Origin: Akkermansia sp.
GTDB lineage: Bacteria > Verrucomicrobiota > Verrucomicrobiia > Verrucomicrobiales > Akkermansiaceae
DNA length: 56,005 nucleotides
Direction: 5' to 3'
Assembly: GCA_017435365.1 (NCBI GenBank)
Contig: JAFSFD010000049.1
Span: forward strand, 1 to 56,005
The notes under the pieces were generated by a model. It did not search any database. It saw only the letters and a list, made by a program, of their open reading frames with translations, and was not told the DNA's origin. A program made the translations under genes and the position numbers. Numbering within the stretch: position 1 is the stretch's first letter; the number at the start of each line of letters is the position of its first letter. Below, piece by piece: positions 17,771-26,161 of this stretch.

Positions 17771-17885
17771 GAATTGATGTTTGTCGTTGTCGGAACACGG
17801 GACTTCAGTCCCGAAATAACGGTGCTTCCAATCGGGACTGAAGTCCCGTGCCCCGACAGAGTTCCCCCACAAATTCCGATTTATC
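17771..17885 (+). repeat. R1 repeat, full copy (left of helicase)
   Basis: A complete forward copy: flank AATTGATGTTTGTCGTTG, arm 1 with CGGGACTTCAGTCCCG, a 19-nt loop, arm 2 with CGGGACTGAAGTCCCG, and flank CAGAGTTCCCCCACAAATTC. The arms pair over about 25 bp. It is nearly identical to the copy at 23676 in the same orientation. Confidence 0.9.
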
Positions 17886-17890
17886 ATGCA

Positions 17891-17950
17891 GAGGGGCGGC
17901 TTCTTCCCAGATGTTGCTGATTTTTGTTTTCTTGACTTACCGGGGCGGCA
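17891..17950 (+). repeat. R2 repeat at the helicase promoter
   Basis: CTTCTTCCCAGATGTTGCTG followed by ATTTTTGTTTTCTTGACTTAC resembles stretches at 38800 and 55514 (CTTCTTCAAAAATGTTACTG and TCTTCTTCAAAATGCAGCTG). The copy contains the -35 box of the helicase promoter. Confidence 0.5.
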
Positions 17951-17961
17951 GGTGGTAGCAT
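17932..17961 (+). promoter_or_regulatory. Promoter of the helicase gene
   Basis: TTGACT (17932-17937), an 18-bp spacer and TAGCAT (17956-17961), 27 bp before the ATG. The weak -10 suggests modest expression. Confidence 0.5.
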
Positions 17962-17988
17962 ATCGGTAGCAATATACGAATAGCCGCC

Positions 17989-20900
17989 ATGGAACCCACT
18001 CCCCGTGTAAGTCTCTCTATATCAACCTACCGATATTCCTCCATTGTCTACCTGCGCAATGACCGTCCAGTGCTGTGGCATGTGGAGGTAAAGGCCGAGG
18101 ACGCCCTGCAGGGTGCAAAGCTGCGGGTACGGCATGAACCTGAAGGTTTTGCAGAGCCGCAAGAGTGGGATATGCCGTATCTGGCCGCCGGGCAGCTCTA
18201 TACCCGGCACGGTGAATGCCCGGTGTATCATGCCGATGCCCTGCTGGCGCTGAAAGAGGATGTGCCGGGGCGCATAGTCGTGGAGCTGCTGGATCATGAC
18301 GACACCGTGCTGGCACAGCAGGAAGACACGTTCAAGTGGCTGGCGTTCAACACCTGGGCGGGCGGCAACGAGTACCCGGAGCTGCTGGCGGCACTCACCC
18401 TGCCCCATGACCCTGCGGTGGATTCCATCATAAGCAGCATCGGCACCGGAAAAGGGTACGCCGAGGAACCGGCCGGCATGCTGGCCCGGCTCCGCAGCCT
18501 GTGGGAGCACATTGCCGGGATGAATATAGAATACGCCCTGCCGCCGAAGAGCTGGATTGAGGACGGCCTGGGGCAGCGGGTGCGTACCCCTTCCTGTATC
18601 ATGGAGGAGAAATGCTCCACCTGCCTGGATTCCACACTGCTGCTGGCAGCCTGCGTTGCCAGGCTGGAGCTGAATCCCTTTGTCATCCTGATTGACGGCC
18701 ATGCCTTCCTGGGCGTGCAGAAGGAGAACCGCTACCTGCCCTCGCCGCATCTCACCCCGGTCTCCACCGTCCGCAACCAGCTGAAGCGGGAACAGCTGCT
18801 GGTGCTGGAAACCACCATGCTGAACACCCATGGCAGCCGTACACCTGTGGATTTCGACAAGGCCATGACCACCGGCACGGTGTTGCTGGAGAAGCTGGAC
18901 GACGATGACTACTTCCAGGCGCTGGATATCAAGAGCCTGTGGTACCAGGTCGGCATCCACCCGATTCAGGGCGGGCTGCCGGAAAATACAAACCCGGTAC
19001 CCGCGGCCGAGGAAGTTGACAACCTGGTGAGCAGCATGCCCCGCAACCGCATGGATGTGTGGCAGCTCAAGCTGCTGGACCTTTCGCTGCGCAACCCGCT
19101 GCTGAACACGAATCCCTGCGGGAAGCGCCACCTGCCCCTGCTGCTGCCGGATGTAGGCACGCTGGAGGATAAACTGGCAGACGGTGCAGCTTTCCGGGTG
19201 AAAGCGGTTCCGGAGACCTACTGGAGCATCACCTCGCAGGTGCAGCACGGGGCAGATTCCGGCGCGATGGCCCAGCGGCTCGCCGAATGCGTGGACTCCA
19301 TGTTCAAGAATAATGAACTGGCCTCCAACCTGCCCCCGCAGCAGCTCCAGAAACAGATGCAGAGCCTCTACCTGGCCACGCGGCGGGAAATGGAGGAAAG
19401 CGGCGCAAACACACTCTACATTGCCTGCGGCTTCCTCAAGTGGTACCGCCGCAATGTGCGCGAGCAACGCGCCTTCCGCGCCCCCATTCTGCTGCTTCCG
19501 GTGCGGCTCACCCGCCCCAGCGTGAAAGCGGGCTTCACCCTGCGCGGCAGCGATGAGGAGCCGCGCATGAACATGACCCTGCTGGAGCTGCTCAAGACCG
19601 AGTTCGGTCTCTCCATCCCCGAGTTGGAAGGCGAGCTGCCCACAGACAAATCAGGCCTTGACGTAGCCAGGATTTTCAACATCGTGCGCGCGGCCATCGA
19701 TGCCCAGCCGGGCTGGGAGGTGGAGGAACTCTGCGTGCTCGGCACTTTCTCCTTCACCAAATACCTGATGTGGAAAGATTTGTGCGACCGCCGCACCGAC
19801 CTGCTCCGCAACCCGATTGTAAGCCAGATTGCCGCCACGGAGCGCGGCATCTTCCCGGAACAGGTGGGATTCCCCGACCCCGCCACCATCGACAACGAGG
19901 TGGAGGCCCACAAGGTGTACACCCCGCTTTCTTCGGATTCCTCGCAGCTTTCTGCCGTGCTGGCCGCCGGGCGCGGCAAGAATTTCGTGCTCATCGGGCC
20001 ACCCGGCACCGGCAAAAGCCAGACCATCACGAACATGATTGCGCACTGTCTGGCGCATGGCAAGACCGTGCTCTTCGTGGCCGAAAAAGCCGCGGCTCTG
20101 CAGGTGGTGCACAACCGCCTCAAGCGCGTGGGACTGGAGGAATTCTGCCTGGAGCTGCACTCCAACAAGGCCAATAAGAAGGACGTGCTGGCGCAGTACA
20201 AGGCGGCGGTGGAGGCCATCAGCGCCGGAGCCGACAGGCAGGACTGGGAGGAACAGGTCTATTCCATGGCCCAGCTGCGCCACCAGCTCAATATGCTGCC
20301 CTGGGAGCTGCACCACCTCTACCCGGATGAGAGCTCCCTGTTCAACGATATTGACCTCGTGGCCACCCACCCGGCGGCGCCGGAGTTCTCCCCCTGCCCG
20401 GAAAAGCCCGCCGACCTCACTCGCCCGGAGAAAATGAAGCGACTGGAGGAAGCCCGCGACCTCGCTCTGCATTTCGAACTGGTGCGCCAGCTGAGCCCGG
20501 AGCAGTGTACCCTGCTCACCGGCACCGAATACAGCCTGGAGTGGGAGGAAAAGCTGCATGCCGACCTGCGCCGCTACTGCGACTGCCTCGAAGCCTGGGA
20601 ACAGGAAGCAGACCGCTCTGCCGGGCCGCTGAGTATTCCGGCATCGGAAATCCGGAACGCCCTGGACACCATCGAAGCCGCGGCATCCGCCGTGGGCAGC
20701 GGCCAGGAAGCCCTGCTGCCCGGCCACGCCCGCGCCACGCTCGAGCTGCTCAGCCGCATTGCCGAAAAAGCAGGAGAGTTCCGCAGCTTCAAGGCAAAAC
20801 TCTCGCTGGATTACCCGGCTGAAGCCCTGCAGGACGACGATCTGCCGACCCGGCTGCGCGAGTGCAAGGACATCGCCATTTCCGGGTTCTTCACCCGCTT

Positions 20901-23628
20901 CTTCGGCATGCGCCGCATGCGCCGCTACCTGCAGATGCTGGCCGGCAGCACCCGCAAGCCCGCCGATTGTCTGGCGGAGCTGCAGGCTCTGGTCCGCATG
21001 CAGGAAATCACCCGCTGGCAGGCCGGGCAGAACACCGCCGCCCTGCCCGCCGAGTTCAACAAGGGGCTCGAAACAACCGATGAACTGCTGGAAAAAGCCC
21101 GGAAAGCCGCCGCTCTCTACGCCACGGCGGATTCGAGCGAAGCCGCGCTGCAGACCATTCTGCAAGGCGGGGTTCCCGGTGTGCAGAGCATCGTAAGCAA
21201 GCTGCGGGAAAAGGAACGGGCGCTCTGCGAGGCGGAAAGCGCACTGCGCGCCGTGGCGCCGGAGGAGGGCTGCACCGCAGCCTGGGCCAAGGGGCTGCTT
21301 GAGCTGCGTCCGCAGTGGCGCAACCTGGTGCTCTGGAACCGCAAGACCCGCGAGTGCCCCCCCGCCTGGGTCGCCCCGCTGCAGGGTGGGCTCATCGCCC
21401 CGGATGCCTTCCCCCTGGCTGTGCAGGTGAACATGGCCCGCCAGCGGCTCCGCGCTGCTGCGGCAGAAAACAAGACGCTGCTGGAGTTCATGCCGGCTAT
21501 TCACGAAGGCCGCATTGCCGACTTTGCCGCCAAGGACAGCGAAATCCTGAAAGCCACCTCGCGGCAGGTGCGCAACCAGCTTATCCAACGCGCCGCCGGT
21601 ATCTCGCGGCACGGCACGGAAGTAGCCCTGCTGCAGCGTGAGCTCTCCAAGCAGCGCGCGCACATGCCGCTGCGCCAGCTGCTCACCTCCATCCCGAACC
21701 TCACGCCGCTGCTCAAGCCCTGCATGCTCATGAGCCCGCTCTCCGTGGCCCAGTACCTCACCACCGACGCCGCACCCTTCGATGTGGTCATCTTCGACGA
21801 GGCCTCGCAGATTCCGGTGTGGGATGCCATCGGCGCCATCGGTCGCGGGCACAACGCCATCATCGTGGGCGACCCGCGCCAGATGCCGCCCACCAGCTTC
21901 TTCTCCCGCAGCAAGGATGCCGAGGAAGAGGACGACGGCATGACCGAAAAAGATATGGAAAGCATTCTGGATGAATGCCTGGCCTGCAATATCCCCGCGC
22001 TTAACCTCAACTGGCACTACCGCAGCAAGTCCGAAAGCCTCATCGCCTACTCGAACAACCAGTACTACGAGCAGAAGCTCACCACCTTCCCCGCGCCCCG
22101 CACCCAGGACAACGCCGTGCACTACCACCACGTGAAGGGCACCTACGAGCCCGGCAGCAGCAAGCGCATCAACCTGGCGGAAGCCACCGCCCTGGTGGCG
22201 CATGTGCTGGAAACCCTCCGCAACCCGGATTTCCGCTACACTGAGGCCAGCAGTATCGGTATCGTGACCTTCAACACCCAGCAGCAGGCGCTCATCGAGG
22301 ACCTGCTGGAAGCCGAGCGCGCCAAGGATGAATCGCTGGAGCCCTACTTCGCGGAAAACAACCCCGAGGCGGTCTTCGTGAAGAATCTGGAAAACGTGCA
22401 GGGCGATGAGCGCGGCGTCATCTACTTCTCCACCACCTTCGGGCGCGATGCCAAGGGCAAGATGTCCATGAACTTCGGGCCGCTCAACCTCATGGGGGGT
22501 GAGCGCCGCCTGAATGTGGCCATCACCCGCGCCCGCACCGCCATGCACGTGTTCACCAGCATGCTGCCGGAGGATATCGACCTCTCCCGCACCCGCGCCC
22601 GCGGCGCGGCCGACCTGCGCGGCTTCCTGGACTACGCCCGCCGCGGTGCCGCTGCCTATCTGGAGCTGCAGCAGGGCATCCGGCTTCCGGAAAGGGATAG
22701 CCTCATCGCACGCCTCACCGCCGATTTGACCGCCCGCGGCTGGAAATGCCACACCAATGTAGGCGTATCCGACTACCGCATTGATATCGCCGTGGAGCAT
22801 CCCGAATCCCCCGATACCGTGCTGGCGGGCATTGCCACGGACGGCTATTCCTACGCCGCGGCCAACACCGCCCGCGACCGCGATGTGCTGCGCCACTCGG
22901 TGCTGCATATCCTGGGCTGGCGACTCCTGCGCGTGTGGGCCATCGACTGGTGGCGCAACCCCGCTGCCTGCGTGAACGCACTGGATGCCGCGCTCAAGGG
23001 CTTTGTGGAAGCAGGGCCCCTGCCCGCGCCGGAGCTGCCGCTGCTCACCGCGCCGCTGACCGCAGCCACGGAGCCCAAGGCCGGTATCATCGAGGTGGAA
23101 GCCCCCGCCCCGGAGCAACTGCAGCCGCTGGAAGGCCCGGCCTATCACGAAGCCAGGCTGAACACCACGCTGCCCCCGCTCTTCGAGATGAGCGAATCAA
23201 GTCTGCGTCCCTATATCACCCTCTTTGTAAAAGAAGAAGGCCCGATTAAGGAGAGTTTCCTCATGAGCCGACTGCGCAGCCACTCGCTCACCCCGGCGCT
23301 CTCCCAATCGCTGCGCGCCCGCCTGCAGGATATCATCAGCCGCCAACTGGAGCGAGGCGAATACTGCGGCCGCATGGAAGGCACCACCCGCGTGCTCTAC
23401 GCCACCGGCACCCCCGATGTGCTGCCCCGCGCCAAGGGCCCCCGCAACTGGGACGACGTGCCCGATTCCGAGCTCAGCGCCATCTCGGTGCAGGTGCTGG
23501 CGCACCTCAAATGCATCAGTGGCTGCGATGACCACCTCAAAGGCATCGCCACCTACCTCGGCATCGGACGTCTCACCAAGCCCCTCCGCGAGCACCTCAC
23601 CGTCATTGTCCAGCAACAACCCGAGTAA
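17989..23628 (+). CDS. Large DUF4011/SF1 helicase with transglutaminase-like and nuclease-like parts
   Basis: A 1879-residue protein of the COG1112/DUF4011-DUF3320 helicase group. In order: a beta-rich N-terminus; a transglutaminase-like patch with Cys212 (STCLDST) and His238 (IDGHAFLGV); the DUF4011 motif VWQLKLLDLSLRNPLLN (about 357-373); Walker A GPPGTGKS (670-677); a long helical insert; Walker B VVIFDEAS (1266-1273) with GDPRQMPP; and the C-terminal helicase motifs NVQGDERG and NVAITRAR (1509-1516). A Vsr/DUF559-like nuclease patch VSDYRIDIAVEH (about 1593-1604) follows, and a DUF3320-type tail contains SSLRPYITLF. Related proteins are often found in defence islands; a defence role here is inference. 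The gene stands alone between two direct R1 copies. Confidence 0.85.
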   Translation: MEPTPRVSLSISTYRYSSIVYLRNDRPVLWHVEVKAEDALQGAKLRVRHEPEGFAEPQEWDMPYLAAGQLYTRHGECPVYHADALLALKEDVPGRIVVELLDHDDTVLAQQEDTFKWLAFNTWAGGNEYPELLAALTLPHDPAVDSIISSIGTGKGYAEEPAGMLARLRSLWEHIAGMNIEYALPPKSWIEDGLGQRVRTPSCIMEEKCSTCLDSTLLLAACVARLELNPFVILIDGHAFLGVQKENRYLPSPHLTPVSTVRNQLKREQLLVLETTMLNTHGSRTPVDFDKAMTTGTVLLEKLDDDDYFQALDIKSLWYQVGIHPIQGGLPENTNPVPAAEEVDNLVSSMPRNRMDVWQLKLLDLSLRNPLLNTNPCGKRHLPLLLPDVGTLEDKLADGAAFRVKAVPETYWSITSQVQHGADSGAMAQRLAECVDSMFKNNELASNLPPQQLQKQMQSLYLATRREMEESGANTLYIACGFLKWYRRNVREQRAFRAPILLLPVRLTRPSVKAGFTLRGSDEEPRMNMTLLELLKTEFGLSIPELEGELPTDKSGLDVARIFNIVRAAIDAQPGWEVEELCVLGTFSFTKYLMWKDLCDRRTDLLRNPIVSQIAATERGIFPEQVGFPDPATIDNEVEAHKVYTPLSSDSSQLSAVLAAGRGKNFVLIGPPGTGKSQTITNMIAHCLAHGKTVLFVAEKAAALQVVHNRLKRVGLEEFCLELHSNKANKKDVLAQYKAAVEAISAGADRQDWEEQVYSMAQLRHQLNMLPWELHHLYPDESSLFNDIDLVATHPAAPEFSPCPEKPADLTRPEKMKRLEEARDLALHFELVRQLSPEQCTLLTGTEYSLEWEEKLHADLRRYCDCLEAWEQEADRSAGPLSIPASEIRNALDTIEAAASAVGSGQEALLPGHARATLELLSRIAEKAGEFRSFKAKLSLDYPAEALQDDDLPTRLRECKDIAISGFFTRFFGMRRMRRYLQMLAGSTRKPADCLAELQALVRMQEITRWQAGQNTAALPAEFNKGLETTDELLEKARKAAALYATADSSEAALQTILQGGVPGVQSIVSKLREKERALCEAESALRAVAPEEGCTAAWAKGLLELRPQWRNLVLWNRKTRECPPAWVAPLQGGLIAPDAFPLAVQVNMARQRLRAAAAENKTLLEFMPAIHEGRIADFAAKDSEILKATSRQVRNQLIQRAAGISRHGTEVALLQRELSKQRAHMPLRQLLTSIPNLTPLLKPCMLMSPLSVAQYLTTDAAPFDVVIFDEASQIPVWDAIGAIGRGHNAIIVGDPRQMPPTSFFSRSKDAEEEDDGMTEKDMESILDECLACNIPALNLNWHYRSKSESLIAYSNNQYYEQKLTTFPAPRTQDNAVHYHHVKGTYEPGSSKRINLAEATALVAHVLETLRNPDFRYTEASSIGIVTFNTQQQALIEDLLEAERAKDESLEPYFAENNPEAVFVKNLENVQGDERGVIYFSTTFGRDAKGKMSMNFGPLNLMGGERRLNVAITRARTAMHVFTSMLPEDIDLSRTRARGAADLRGFLDYARRGAAAYLELQQGIRLPERDSLIARLTADLTARGWKCHTNVGVSDYRIDIAVEHPESPDTVLAGIATDGYSYAAANTARDRDVLRHSVLHILGWRLLRVWAIDWWRNPAACVNALDAALKGFVEAGPLPAPELPLLTAPLTAATEPKAGIIEVEAPAPEQLQPLEGPAYHEARLNTTLPPLFEMSESSLRPYITLFVKEEGPIKESFLMSRLRSHSLTPALSQSLRARLQDIISRQLERGEYCGRMEGTTRVLYATGTPDVLPRAKGPRNWDDVPDSELSAISVQVLAHLKCISGCDDHLKGIATYLGIGRLTKPLREHLTVIVQQQPE

Positions 23629-23675
23629 GCATAGCAGAAGGTGTTGCGTTACCACCAAACGCATTCCAAGGTTTT

Positions 23676-23795
23676 CGACAAATTGATGTTTGTCGTTGTC
23701 GGGGCACGGGACTTCAGTCCCGAAATAACGGTGCTTCCAATCGGGACTGAAGTCCCGTGCTCCGACAGAGTTCCCCCACAAATTCCAATTTATCG
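23676..23795 (+). repeat. R1 repeat, full copy (right of helicase)
   Basis: A complete forward copy with the same arms, loop and flanks as the one at 17771, differing at only a few positions. It lies 47 bp after the helicase stop, so the helicase gene is framed by two long direct repeats about 5.9 kb apart. Confidence 0.9.
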
Positions 23796-23823
23796 ATTTT
23801 CTCATAAAATCAGTTGCAGTACC

Positions 23824-23858
23824 GAAAAGCGTGCATGGTGGGGAATACCCATGCACGC
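23824..23858 (-). terminator. Intrinsic terminator of the sialate esterase gene
   Basis: A 10-bp stem GCGTGCATGG/CCATGCACGC (23829-23838 with 23849-23858) is followed by TTTTC on the minus strand. Confidence 0.8.
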
Positions 23859-23881
23859 GTTTCATCCGGGATAAAACTGCC

Positions 23882-25405
23882 TTATCTACGCTTGTTTCTG
23901 CCCTTTTTCTTTGGAGCTTTGCCATCGGTGGCGGCGCAGGGGGCGGTGGGGAGCCCGGCTTCGTTCACGAGGTTGGGGGTCATGAAGACCGCCCAGCCAT
24001 AGCGCAGGTATTTGGGGGATTTCACCCCATCGGCCTGAAGCTCCACAAATTTGCCCTTGATTTCGGCGGTGGCGGGAGCGAATTTCTTATCGCTGCCGGC
24101 CAGCTCGAAGCCCACGGGGGCAGCACCATCGGTGGTCTTGAGCCCCTCGGCATTGTTGAAGCTCACCTGCACCCTGGAACCCTTGGTCCGAAAGCCGGTG
24201 ATGACCGGGCCGCTGGCGGCCACGTCCTTGCCGTAAACCTCCTTCAGCGCGGTGGCAGCCAGACGCTCGCCCACCTCCACCTTACGGGGCGGATGCACAT
24301 CGCTGTTGGTGGAGCCGAGGTCCAGCGTGACCACACATTCCACACCGGGCAGCTCCCGGGCCACCTCGGCCTGCACCTGGCGGAACTCCGGCCAGTAGGC
24401 ACGCAGCTTGCTCTTGTCATTAATGCGCGGGAGCTGCACCTGAATGAAAGGCATCTCCGGGTTGCCCAGCTTATCGCGCCAGGAGGTGATGATATCCTTC
24501 AGCAGCTTCTTGTTCTGCTCGTTGTCCAGAATCTCGGCATCGGACTCACCCTGATACCAGATGGCACCGGCCACCGGGAAACCTTCCCACTTCTCCAGCC
24601 CGGTTTCGTACAGGTAGGAGGGGGCGTAGGGATGCAGGGAGAAATCACCGCCGGGGCCCACATTCTGCTGGGCGCGGCCGCGCACCCACTCGCTGGCGTA
24701 CTTGCTCTTCACCCAGCTGGCGCCCTGGCAGCCGGGGTATTCCTTGCGCACCACATCACGGGGAATCCACGCCAGCATGTTGGAGCCACCCAGGGAGGCA
24801 TGAATCACGCCCACCGGCACCCCCAGCTCCCGCTGCAGTGCCTGGCCGAAATAGTAGCCCACCGCACTCATGCGCGGGGTGGTGGCGGGGGCACTCACCG
24901 CCCACTTGCCTTCATACATGCGCTTTTCCTGCACGCGCTTGAGCTGCTCCGCGTTGTAGCGAGGCGGCGAGGTGTGCACCTGCGGCTCGCTGTGGAAGAA
25001 GCGGAAATTCTCATTGGCGGACCGGGCAATGGTCTGCGCGTTGCCCGGGGTCTGGTTCAGGCGCCAGAGCATGTTCGACTGCCCGCTGGCAATCCACACC
25101 TCGCCCACCACCACGTTCTGCACCGAGGCGGAGCCGCTCTTCTGCTCCGCAGTCAGGGCCTGCCCCTCAGCATTGGCCTTCATGGGCTCCAGCACAGCCT
25201 GCCACCGGCGCCCCCTGGTCTCGGCCTTCACCTTCTGACCATTGAAACTCACCGTCACCGGCTCGGAGGGCTTATCCGTGGTACCTCGCACCACCACTTC
25301 GCGCCCGCGTTGCAGCACCATGCCATCCCCGTAAATGGCATCGAACTCCACGGCGGCCAACGTGGGCAGCGCACCCAGCATCATGATACAGGTAAGTCGC
25401 TTCAT
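23882..25405 (-). CDS. Secreted sialate O-acetylesterase
   Basis: A 507-residue SGNH-type esterase that removes O-acetyl groups from sialic acids, opening mucin glycans to sialidases. A signal peptide (MKRLTCIMMLGALPTLA) is followed by the family start FDAIYGDGMVLQRG. The nucleophile is Ser110 in SGQSNM (107-112), with IWYQGESDAE downstream and a catalytic Asp/His region near SDVHPPRKVEVGERLA. The C-terminus is very basic (KAPKKKGRNKRR), which may bind anionic surfaces. It is monocistronic with its own terminator. AGGAATTAGGA precedes the ATG as a possible ribosome-binding site. Confidence 0.87.
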   Translation of the reverse strand: MKRLTCIMMLGALPTLAAVEFDAIYGDGMVLQRGREVVVRGTTDKPSEPVTVSFNGQKVKAETRGRRWQAVLEPMKANAEGQALTAEQKSGSASVQNVVVGEVWIASGQSNMLWRLNQTPGNAQTIARSANENFRFFHSEPQVHTSPPRYNAEQLKRVQEKRMYEGKWAVSAPATTPRMSAVGYYFGQALQRELGVPVGVIHASLGGSNMLAWIPRDVVRKEYPGCQGASWVKSKYASEWVRGRAQQNVGPGGDFSLHPYAPSYLYETGLEKWEGFPVAGAIWYQGESDAEILDNEQNKKLLKDIITSWRDKLGNPEMPFIQVQLPRINDKSKLRAYWPEFRQVQAEVARELPGVECVVTLDLGSTNSDVHPPRKVEVGERLAATALKEVYGKDVAASGPVITGFRTKGSRVQVSFNNAEGLKTTDGAAPVGFELAGSDKKFAPATAEIKGKFVELQADGVKSPKYLRYGWAVFMTPNLVNEAGLPTAPCAATDGKAPKKKGRNKRR

Positions 25406-25500
25406 TCCTAATTCCTACCATAAAACAGGGTGTATTGGAAGCATTTTTTTCATAAAAGCGACTGAAAACGCAAATTTTTGGAATTCGGAGCAAATTCCGC

Positions 25501-25529
25501 TTGACTTATATGCCGAGATGCTGTATATA
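25501..25529 (+). promoter_or_regulatory. Promoter of rpsN
   Basis: TTGACT (25501-25506), a 17-bp spacer and TATATA (25524-25529), with the ATG 16 nt further on. A strong-looking promoter, as expected for a ribosomal gene. Confidence 0.8.
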
Positions 25530-25545
25530 TCCCGCCCACAAAGTT

Positions 25546-25815
25546 ATGGCAAAGAAAAGCTGGATTGAAAGAAACAAGAAGAAGGCAGCTGTCGCGGCTC
25601 GTTATGCAGACCTCCGCGCCAAGCTGAAGGCTGAAGGCGACTACATCGGTCTTACGATGCTGCCGCGCAACGCTTCTCCCGTGCGTCTCGTGAACCGCTG
25701 CGAGCTGACCGGTCGTCGTCACGCTTTCCTGCGCCGTTTCCATCTTTCCCGTATCGCTTTCCGCGAACTGGCCAACGCCGGCATGATTCCGGGTGTGACC
25801 AAGTCCAGCTGGTAA
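25546..25815 (+). CDS. rpsN: 30S ribosomal protein S14
   Basis: An 89-residue S14 of the zinc-independent (C-minus) type. It starts [13 protein letters not shown] and contains [19 protein letters not shown] and the conserved [20 protein letters not shown] C-terminal helix, without the CxxC pairs of zinc-binding S14. It is encoded alone, away from the large ribosomal operon. The start at 25546 was chosen on family grounds; an upstream in-frame ATG lies inside the promoter. A terminator follows that overlaps the next promoter. Confidence 0.95.
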   Translation: MAKKSWIERNKKKAAVAARYADLRAKLKAEGDYIGLTMLPRNASPVRLVNRCELTGRRHAFLRRFHLSRIAFRELANAGMIPGVTKSSW

Positions 25816-25829
25816 GTCCTGATATAGAC

Positions 25830-25857
25830 TTGACAATTTTGAAGCGCGGGCTATCCT
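25830..25857 (+). promoter_or_regulatory. Promoter of the zinc-ribbon/CorC run
   Basis: TTGACA (25830-25835), a 16-bp spacer and TATCCT (25852-25857). It sits inside the rpsN terminator, with the -10 box in the hairpin loop. Confidence 0.7.
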
Positions 25858-25880
25858 ATAAGGAGCAGCCCGCGTTTCCT
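25845..25880 (+). terminator. Terminator of rpsN overlapping a promoter
   Basis: An 8-bp stem CGCGGGCT/AGCCCGCG (25845-25852 with 25867-25874) is followed by TTTCCT. Transcripts started from the promoter at 25830 would begin in the loop and lack the left arm, so they would escape the hairpin. Confidence 0.65.
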
Positions 25881-25888
25881 TTATTATA

Positions 25889-26149
25889 ATGCCGATATAC
25901 GAATACATTTCAGAGAACCCGGAAGATCCGGAGCGATCTTGCCGGATGTGCCGCAAGGGATTTGAACTGATGCGCTCCGCAGACCGGGCACCACTGACGC
26001 ACTGCATGTACTGCAAGAACCCGGTGCGCAAGAAAATCGGCAATGTGAATGTACCGAAAATCACTGCCCCGCTGAGCATCAGTGATGCCAAGAAAGCCGG
26101 CTTCACCGTGATGCAGAAGCGCGACCTGGGCGTGTACGAAAAGCTTTAA
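25889..26149 (+). CDS. FmdB-like zinc-ribbon protein
   Basis: An 86-residue protein starting with the MPIYEY signature of the FmdB/CxxC zinc-ribbon family. Metal ligands are two pairs, CRMC (21-24 region) and CMYC (41-44 region), with FELM between them. The remainder is basic (NPVRKKIGNVNVPK) and ends in LGVYEKL. Family members are called putative regulators, but their function is unproven. It is first in a run with the CorC-like gene 12 bp downstream. Confidence 0.8.
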   Translation: MPIYEYISENPEDPERSCRMCRKGFELMRSADRAPLTHCMYCKNPVRKKIGNVNVPKITAPLSISDAKKAGFTVMQKRDLGVYEKL

Positions 26150-26161
26150 CACCATATTGAC

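Noticed and set aside
19651..23148. A 1165-codon minus-strand frame opposite the helicase gene
   Set aside because: Same antisense-shadow pattern, with no domain signature; the plus-strand helicase motifs are unambiguous.
16897..23628. A two-gene ATPase-helicase defence operon
   Set aside because: The ATPase is coupled to dnaG, while the helicase has its own promoter and is separated by a full R1 repeat; a functional pair is not supported, though not excluded.
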